NCBI RefSeq assembly: GCF_000739085.1
Contig: NZ_CP009110.1
Coordinates: forward strand, 496,001-560,000
Source: Amycolatopsis methanolica 239
Lineage (GTDB): Bacteria; Actinomycetota; Actinomycetes; Mycobacteriales; Pseudonocardiaceae
Direction of reading: 5' to 3'
DNA: 64,000 nucleotides
Position numbers and translations under genes: made by a program. Below, piece after piece: positions 59,253 to 64,000 of this stretch (positions are counted from its first letter, which is position 1; every line of letters begins with the position of its first letter). Under the pieces are notes generated by a model. That model was not told the origin of the DNA. It searched no databases and saw only the letters and a program-made list of their open reading frames with translations.

Positions 59253-59720
59253 TCAGGCGAGGACGGACAGGACCAGCGCGACGGCGAGCGCGCCGGCGCC
59301 GAGGATGAGCAGGTTCACCGCGTGCTTGACGCGGGTGTGCTTGTCCACCGCGAGCTGACCCAGCAGGCAGACGTCCTGCGCGGCGGCCTCGGCGGCGTAG
59401 CTACCGGCCTCCAGCAGCACACTGGGACCGTGCAACGTGGCGTCCAGCCACGAGCCCGGTGTGGGGAACTGCGAGAGCTTCGGCCGGATCGTGGCCAGCA
59501 GCACCAGCACCGCACCGAAGATCGGCAGGGCCGACAGCCACAGCGCGGCGAGCGCCGGAACCGGCATCCCGGTCTTGGCCAGCGCCACCACCCCGGCCAG
59601 GGCCACCCCGACCACCGACAACAACGTCGTGGCCTTGGTGTCCGCCCGGCGCAACTCGTCCCGAACCTGCTCGTGCGCCCGCAGCACCACCGGCGGCGCG
59701 TCCATCCCGAAGGCGTCCAT
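59253..59720 (-). CDS. PycTM-type Pycsar effector-like membrane protein
   Basis: 155 residues. LRAHEQVRDELRRADTKATTLLSVVGVALAGVVAL at about 13-48 is the PycTM signature: an amphipathic helix with the RADxKA motif leading into the first membrane helix. WLSALPIFGAVLVLLATI and LLILGAGALAVALVLSVLA provide two more helices. In Pycsar anti-phage systems such effectors act on the membrane when a nucleotidyl cyclase makes cCMP or cUMP. No cyclase gene is visible nearby. It may be an orphan or act with an unlinked partner. Confidence 0.72.
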   Translation of the reverse strand: MDAFGMDAPPVVLRAHEQVRDELRRADTKATTLLSVVGVALAGVVALAKTGMPVPALAALWLSALPIFGAVLVLLATIRPKLSQFPTPGSWLDATLHGPSVLLEAGSYAAEAAAQDVCLLGQLAVDKHTRVKHAVNLLILGAGALAVALVLSVLA

Positions 59721-60037
59721 CAGGCGGCCTCCCCCTCGATCAGGTCGGCCACGTCCAGCCGGGCCGGCAGCGACCGCAGCACAGTCGCCTCAGTGCGGCG
59801 CAGCTCCCGCCCCGCGCGCCGAGGGTCGGTGAACCGCGGCACCCGAGCCAGCGCCGCAAGCGCGGCGGCCTCTAACTCGGCGTCGATCTCGTCGAGCAGG
59901 TCCAGCGCGCCGGCCAACTCGTCGGCATCCGCCGCGCACGCAGCCTGCGCCTGCACCGCGAACACCTCGTCGTAGTCGATGTCCAGACCGTCGAACCTGG
60001 CCTCGGCCTGCCGACGGCTGATGTGTGCGGACCTCAT
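59720..60037 (-). CDS. Hypothetical helical protein
   Basis: 105 residues, ATG with no strong ribosome site. Ala/Asp/Glu-rich helices (ADADELAGALDLLDEIDAELEAAALAALA) and a basic C-terminal part (RRAGRELRRTEATVLRSLPARL). No domain recognised. It starts the minus-strand operon running to traB, divergent from gntR, so its promoter lies in the repeat-containing 60038-60157 gap. Confidence 0.6.
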   Translation of the reverse strand: MRSAHISRRQAEARFDGLDIDYDEVFAVQAQAACAADADELAGALDLLDEIDAELEAAALAALARVPRFTDPRRAGRELRRTEATVLRSLPARLDVADLIEGEAA

Positions 60038-60058
60038 CGGGTCTCCCTTCGGAGTTAA

Positions 60059-60126
60059 TGCCTTAACGTGCCTTAGTGCACTACATGGTGCGCGGGCTCG
60101 TCAAGGTCGCACATGTGGTGCTTTAG
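60059..60126. promoter_or_regulatory. Probable GntR operator region
   Basis: The 120-base divergent gap between the transfer operon and gntR has TGCCTTA at 60059-60065 and again at 60069-60075. A related TGCTTTA, and half palindromes around GTGCACTACATGGTGC, are also present. This AT-richer block is the natural site for GntR control of both directions (KorSA-like repression of transfer). Confidence 0.4.
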
Positions 60127-60157
60127 GGTGATGTTGGTTCCGAGGTACCCTCGGTCA

Positions 60158-60496
60158 GTGCCTATCGATCAGCACGGCGCTCAGCCGCTAAGCACTCAGA
60201 TCAGGGACGATCTCGCCCGACGCATCCGCGCGGGGGAGTTCAACGTGGGGGAGAAGATTCCGTCGCTTCGGGCGCTCGCCGCGGACTACGGCGTCGCCGA
60301 GCTGACGGTGCACGGCGCGATCCGGGAGCTTCAGCACGCGGGCGTTCTGGAGTCCTCCACGGGCCGCGGCACCTTCGTCCGTGCTCTGCCGGACGAGGTT
60401 GCCTCGAACGCCGATGCCCTGGAAGCCCTCCGAGCCGAGGTCGCGGACCTCCGGGAGCGAGTCGAGGCCCTGGAGAAGGAGCGCCAGTCGCGCTGA
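60158..60496 (+). CDS. GntR-family regulator with coiled-coil tail (KorSA-like)
   Basis: 112 residues from GTG 60158. Winged helix: PLSTQIRDDLARRIRAGEFNVGEKIPSLRALAADYGVAELTVHGAIRELQHAGVLESSTGRGTFV, the entire N-terminal DNA-binding domain, at ~10-75. Residues ~83-112 form a coiled coil (ALEALRAEVADLRERVEALEKE) instead of the usual ligand domain, as in short GntR proteins of conjugative elements that repress transfer genes. Divergent from the transfer operon. Confidence 0.85.
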   Translation: MPIDQHGAQPLSTQIRDDLARRIRAGEFNVGEKIPSLRALAADYGVAELTVHGAIRELQHAGVLESSTGRGTFVRALPDEVASNADALEALRAEVADLRERVEALEKERQSR

Positions 60497-60593
60497 CCCG
60501 GTGTTCGTGTTCGCTGTCATGACCTAAGAACACCGCAGGAATGGCCGCGCTGGTAGGCGATCCGCAGTCGCGTCCGCGCTATTCCGGAAAGGA

Positions 60594-61535
60594 CTATTCC
60601 GGGGCGGCATACGCGCTGGTCAGAGCCTTCCAGCCGTCCGAAAGAATCTGCGACAAATCCGAGTTCGGGGCTTGCCAGCCCAGCTCCTCGCGGATGCGCC
60701 GGCTGTCCGCGAGCAGCACGCGCGGCTCGTTCGCGGGCGGGTTCCGCTTGATCCGAACCGGGCGACCGGTGATCTGCTCGGCGGCCGCGAGAACGTCGTT
60801 GATGGACGTCTCGCGGCCACTGCCGACGTTGTAGGCGCGCCACTCGCCGGGGGTGCACGCCTCGATGGCGAGGACGAAGGCGTGCGCCATGTCGGCGACG
60901 TGCACGAAGTCGCGGACGGCAGTGCCGTCGCCGTTGACGCCCAGCTCCTCGGCGAGTCCGGCCTGGACGGCGAGCACCTTGGGGATCAGACGGGTGAAGT
61001 CGCGGTCCGGGTGGCCGTCGACGGCGCCGGCAATGTTGAACGCGCGCAGGCTGATCGCTCCAAGCCGACCAGTCGCCGCGACGTTCGCGGCTGCGAGGTC
61101 AGCCGCGGCTTTGGTCGCTCCATACGGGTTCGTCGGCGCGATCGGCGCGTCTTCGCTGATGGGCTGAGTTTCAGGTGTCCCGTAGACGGCGGCTGTGGAC
61201 GCAAGTACGAGCCTCGCCGGTTCGGGCCGCTTGCGTCCTAGGACTTCGAGCAGATTCAGAGTGCCGAGGACGTTGGTCCGCCAGTACCACAGCGGACCGG
61301 CAAAGGACTCCCGGACACGCGTGAGTGCAGCGAGGTGGCATACGCCGTCGACGCTTTGAACGACTGCGCGAAGACTCTCCAGATCGCGCACGTCGCCAAT
61401 CGCGCTCTCGACCTGCTGACGCGGGAGCCGCCCTCCCTCGCGGATGAAAGCCACGGGCTCATGACCGCGGTCCAGCAGGGCGGCGATGACAGCTTGTCCG
61501 AGGAACCCAGCAGCGCCGGTGACCAGTACTCGCAC
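60594..61535 (-). CDS. NAD-dependent sugar epimerase/dehydratase
   Basis: 313 residues from GTG 61535, 4 bases downstream of the XRE gene. Extended SDR: VTGAAGFLGQAVIAAL at 5-20, LASTAAVYG with the catalytic Ser, NPYGATKAAAD with the Tyr/Lys pair, and FNIAGA. Closest in layout to GalE-type 4-epimerases. Linkage to the XRE gene suggests a common metabolite-modifying operon carried by the element. The sugar substrate is unknown. Confidence 0.82.
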   Translation of the reverse strand: MRVLVTGAAGFLGQAVIAALLDRGHEPVAFIREGGRLPRQQVESAIGDVRDLESLRAVVQSVDGVCHLAALTRVRESFAGPLWYWRTNVLGTLNLLEVLGRKRPEPARLVLASTAAVYGTPETQPISEDAPIAPTNPYGATKAAADLAAANVAATGRLGAISLRAFNIAGAVDGHPDRDFTRLIPKVLAVQAGLAEELGVNGDGTAVRDFVHVADMAHAFVLAIEACTPGEWRAYNVGSGRETSINDVLAAAEQITGRPVRIKRNPPANEPRVLLADSRRIREELGWQAPNSDLSQILSDGWKALTSAYAAPE

Positions 61536-61539
61536 GTGC

Positions 61540-63006
61540 TCAGCTTGCCAGGAGCGTGTTCCGGTGCTGCCAGGCCAGCTCGATGCAGGCCCGCGAGATC
61601 GGCGACAGCGGTTCGGACTTCAGCCGCTCGCGAGACTCCGAGTTGAAGGGGATGCCCACAGTCGGCCGTCCTGCCTCGGTGCTGACGGCCGCGCCTTCCT
61701 CGTTGACCTCAACCATGCCGGCGAAGAGCTGGTCGAACACCGGCGCCTCGATCACGGCGACGGTCAGCAGCTCCACCCACAGCGTCAACGGTTCGAGCAC
61801 CACGGCGCAAGTGAAGACGCGGAAGTCGCCGGCCGCGCGAGCGGTGGCGAACGAGCGGAACGGCTCGTCGTGCTCGTAGTCGATGGGGTCAAGGGCGTTG
61901 CCGTCGTGCTCGGGGTTGCCGAGGAACTCTTCGGAGTACTCGCGCTGGATGTTGCGCCACAGGGAGAAGTCGTTGGCCTGGTGCGCGGGAGCGAGGGCCG
62001 CGGGCTGGAACACACCGGCCGGGATGACGTGGAACATGCCTCCGGCGACCGCGGTGGCCTTGGCGTCGCGCCGGTGCAGGAACATCCGGTGCCCGTCGAT
62101 CGGATCGCGCCGGATGGTCAGGGTGTTGATGCTGGGCAGCATCGGGCGGGCGAGCAGGTCGAACGGGTCCTCGATGTGGCGCCGCAGCGGCAGGTGGGCG
62201 AGGCTGGGCCGCTTCCGGCCGGCGCGGAGCCAGGCGTCGGCGAACTCGTGCGCCGCGGCCTCGCAGACGTCCAGGACGTCGAAGTAGGTGGTGTAGCTGA
62301 ACCCGAGGCGGCCCTTGTGGCCGGCCCAGTCGACCTCGGCGAGCCCGTAGCTGACGCGGTTGTCCAGCAGCTTCGGCCGGGCGAGGTCGCGCAGGGCGCG
62401 GGAGTAGAGCCGGAAGCGGTCGCCGTCCGCGGCGAGGGGCCGGACGCTCTCGGTCTGGTTGATTCCACCGGTGATGGCGGGCTTGGGCAGGGCCTCGGCG
62501 AGCCAGTACAGCTCGATGTCGGACAGCTCGACTGGCGCGGAGGGCAGCCAGCCCGGCTGGGTCAGGACAGTCGTGCCGGGGATGCAGTGGGCCTGCGGGT
62601 ACAGCTCGGAGGCGAGGTCGCCGAGCCGGGCGCGGTTGGCGTTCAGCTCACGCCGCACGAGCTTCCAGTGCTCCTGGCTCTCGTGGGGCGCGCCGGCCTC
62701 GCTGACCTGCCCGGGCTTGGGGATGGCGTCCGCCGAGTGGTCCGGCAGGATGCCGAGCCGTTCCGGCGGGATGTGCAGCTTGGCCGCGATCGAGCGCAGC
62801 TCGGCGAGACCGGGCACCAGCTTGCCCTTCTCGACCTTCGACACCCAGGACTGCGTGGTGTTGAGCAGGTCAGCGGCTTCCTGCTGGGTGAGGTTGTGGT
62901 GCTGCCGGTACCAGCGGATGACCTCGCCGGCGTCGGAGCCATCTGGGGGAGCGGCGACTGCCTGGGCCACGTGTAACCAGCCTCCATTGTCTGTGGCGTC
63001 TTTCAC
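61540..63006 (-). CDS. XRE-family protein with large Nudix-like C-terminal domain
   Basis: 488 residues from GTG 63006 (GGAGG six bases upstream); GTG 62970 is also possible. The helix-turn-helix is NLTQQEAADLLNTTQSWVSKVEKGKLV at about 39-65. The C-terminal ~230 residues are less familiar. MFHVIPAGVFQPA and LWRNIQREYSEEFLGNP suggest a degenerate Nudix box (the REx2EExG core), so a nucleotide or nucleotide-sugar ligand is plausible. It is coupled to the epimerase gene, which supports that idea. Confidence 0.7.
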   Translation of the reverse strand: MKDATDNGGWLHVAQAVAAPPDGSDAGEVIRWYRQHHNLTQQEAADLLNTTQSWVSKVEKGKLVPGLAELRSIAAKLHIPPERLGILPDHSADAIPKPGQVSEAGAPHESQEHWKLVRRELNANRARLGDLASELYPQAHCIPGTTVLTQPGWLPSAPVELSDIELYWLAEALPKPAITGGINQTESVRPLAADGDRFRLYSRALRDLARPKLLDNRVSYGLAEVDWAGHKGRLGFSYTTYFDVLDVCEAAAHEFADAWLRAGRKRPSLAHLPLRRHIEDPFDLLARPMLPSINTLTIRRDPIDGHRMFLHRRDAKATAVAGGMFHVIPAGVFQPAALAPAHQANDFSLWRNIQREYSEEFLGNPEHDGNALDPIDYEHDEPFRSFATARAAGDFRVFTCAVVLEPLTLWVELLTVAVIEAPVFDQLFAGMVEVNEEGAAVSTEAGRPTVGIPFNSESRERLKSEPLSPISRACIELAWQHRNTLLAS

Positions 63007-63085
63007 CTGCTGCCTCCGTTCGTGCTCCGACTCCCTCAGTTTGGCAGCTCGCCCTTCGTCGGGCCGTTGAAGGTGGTGACTGCCG

Positions 63086-64000
63086 TCAAGCGCGCTTCTT
63101 TTTCACGATCGGGAAGAAGCTCGATTGCTCATTAATCTTCTCTCCAAGTTGCCAATCTCTAGGAAGGCTCTGCTGAATCGACTTGTTTTTAGCTTGGGCA
63201 TACTCAAGGTTGACGTTATCTGGTAGTTGTACGCTGTCGTGAAATTCGGAAAATGAAAAGTCGATCGGACGCACGCTGACGCATCCTTCAAAGAGGCATT
63301 CGTCGTAGAACTTCACATCCACGAACTGGGCTACGTCTCCCTTTGGGAATCGTACCTTCTTGAAATTTGCGCGATCGTCGAAGATTGAATCATTGAAGTA
63401 CGTGAAGTCAACGAATTTGGCGTCCTCGAAGTCTGCGTCTTCGAAATGCGCCTCGTAGAAACTGCAAAATCCGTGGAAAGTGCAATTTAGGAAGTGTGAA
63501 AGACCGTAGAACCTTGCGCCGCTGCAATCCATACTGTTTACGGTGCACCCGGTCAAGTCGAAGTCGACGAGGTACGCGCTACGCAGGTTCAGCGTAAGGC
63601 TTCCCCAGTACCGTACTTCATCGCGAGGATTCGAGTGGTCGCGGAGGATCTCCTGTGCGGCAAGCCGTGCTAACTTCTCTGCCGACTCTTCCTTTTCGTG
63701 ATCATCAATCTCGCGAATGTTGCGGCGCTCTCCAAGCTTTAGAACCTTATTCGGATGAGGGATAAATGGAGTCCGCAGGAATGCGCAAATCACATTTACC
63801 ACCATCTGTCGCAGGTCAGGATTTTCCTGCGCTGTGCGTTCAAGAGCGTATAGGCCGCCAAGGCGAATGTGCGGTAAAGGGCTGCCAAGTTGGTCCATTC
63901 CGCTCACGTAGTTGTCGGTAGCACGACGAAGCCGTGTGTCGTTCTCGCTGCTGTCAGCCAGTCGCTCTTGATGTGACATGTTGTCGGAGGCGATGCGCTC
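63086..64000 (-). CDS. Pentapeptide-repeat protein, probably partial
   Basis: The frame is still open at the right window edge (ERIASDN precedes ATG 63979), so the N-terminus is probably missing. The visible ~300 residues start with a helical part (LPHIRLGGLYALERTAQENPDLRQMV), then pentapeptide-like repeats (FEDADFEDAKFVDFTYFNDSIF, ANFKKVRFPKGDV). Many A/T-ending codons (for example AAAT, TTTG runs) make it clearly poorer in GC than its neighbours, a sign of recent acquisition. Function is unknown; such repeats fold into a DNA-mimicking helix or a scaffold. Confidence 0.7.
   Translation of the reverse strand, partial: ERIASDNMSHQERLADSSENDTRLRRATDNYVSGMDQLGSPLPHIRLGGLYALERTAQENPDLRQMVVNVICAFLRTPFIPHPNKVLKLGERRNIREIDDHEKEESAEKLARLAAQEILRDHSNPRDEVRYWGSLTLNLRSAYLVDFDLTGCTVNSMDCSGARFYGLSHFLNCTFHGFCSFYEAHFEDADFEDAKFVDFTYFNDSIFDDRANFKKVRFPKGDVAQFVDVKFYDECLFEGCVSVRPIDFSFSEFHDSVQLPDNVNLEYAQAKNKSIQQSLPRDWQLGEKINEQSSFFPIVKKKRA

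Larger units (their letters stand above)
49115..60496. mobile_element. Actinomycete integrative and conjugative element (AICE), minimal extent
   Basis: From the tRNA-Tyr 3' end the order is integrase, excisionase, repeat array, replication genes, WhiB-type regulator, small proteins, TraB/FtsK translocase with Spd-like membrane genes, SsgA-like protein, PycTM protein and a GntR regulator. This is the AICE plan: tyrosine integrase next to a tRNA, and one FtsK-type protein for double-stranded transfer instead of a relaxase and type IV system. I saw no second copy of the tRNA 3' end in the window, so the right end is unknown. The genes at 60594-64000 may be cargo. Confidence 0.8.

Noticed and set aside
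59253..60037. Complete Pycsar defence system
   Set aside because: Only the effector-like protein is present; no cyclase-like gene is adjacent.
60497..60560. Terminator after gntR (GGTGTTC ... GAACACC)
   Set aside because: A 7-base stem with a 20-base loop and no T run is too weak to call.
1..64000. CRISPR array
   Set aside because: No evenly spaced identical repeats with unique spacers were seen; the hexamer arrays at 50.9 and 54.6 kb are too short and closely spaced.
60500..64000. attR of the mobile element
   Set aside because: I looked for the tRNA-Tyr T-arm and acceptor sequence and found no copy.

Overview
The window is very GC-rich, uses many GTG starts, and packs genes with 1-4 base ATGA/GTGA overlaps. 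It also has WhiB, SsgA, F420-type LLM and AICE genes. This points to a filamentous actinomycete, most likely a member of the Pseudonocardiaceae (Amycolatopsis-like); that placement is inference from gene content, not from a marker gene.

Layout. (1) 1-4506, plus strand: end of a cell-surface polysaccharide locus (flippase, GT2, pyruvyltransferase-like, RmlC-like, class III PLP enzyme). (2) 4478-16688: a lasso-peptide locus (B1, cyclase C1, B2, HPr-kinase-like kinase, ABC exporter, two precursors A1 and A2, second cyclase C2, nucleotidyltransferase). It is flanked by two PAP2 phosphatase paralogues and contains decayed genes (a regulator, a secreted propeller protein, scars of cyclase 3' ends). 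(3) 17329-36853, minus strand: a long polysaccharide locus with two chain-length regulators, an AsnB amidotransferase, a bi-domain oxidoreductase, a heparinase-like protein, a beta-helix protein, an O-antigen-ligase-like protein, GT4 enzymes, an AlgD-type GDP-mannose dehydrogenase, and a complete gene set for GDP-D-glycero-alpha-D-manno-heptose (GmhB-GmhA fusion, HddA, HddC). RmlA lies further right at 39964. (4) 36989-44180: housekeeping-like genes (LLM oxidoreductase, Tat-exported propeller, HtpX, a TetR/hydrolase pair with a clear operator, FrnE, a secreted sialidase-like protein). (5) 44249-48445: a decayed class I lanthipeptide cluster (precursor relic, attenuator hairpin, multiply frameshifted LanB, frameshifted LanC). 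(6) 48450-49139: YajQ and tRNA-Tyr. (7) From about 49.1 kb: an actinomycete integrative and conjugative element in the tRNA-Tyr 3' end (integrase, excisionase, replication module, TraB/FtsK translocase, Spd-like membrane proteins, SsgA-like protein, PycTM protein, GntR regulator). It is followed by an epimerase, an XRE protein and a low-GC pentapeptide-repeat gene at the right edge. No second att copy was seen, so the element's right end is probably outside the window.

How the parts work together. The lasso locus has two precursor genes and two cyclases but one B1/B2 protease pair. Both precursors end in serine next to an HPr-kinase-like gene, which predicts C-terminally phosphorylated lasso peptides. 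The polysaccharide genes predict a glycan with uronate (mannuronate-type), possibly amidated, and heptose units, exported by a flippase/ligase route with two polysaccharide co-polymerases. In the mobile element a 134-base array of ten CGTAAC/GTTACG hexamers is arranged with exact dyad symmetry around 50980.5, between the excisionase gene and a DUF3631-type ATPase. It is the strongest structural signal in the window and a good candidate origin. A second repeat array abuts the 3' end of traB, where a transfer locus would be expected.
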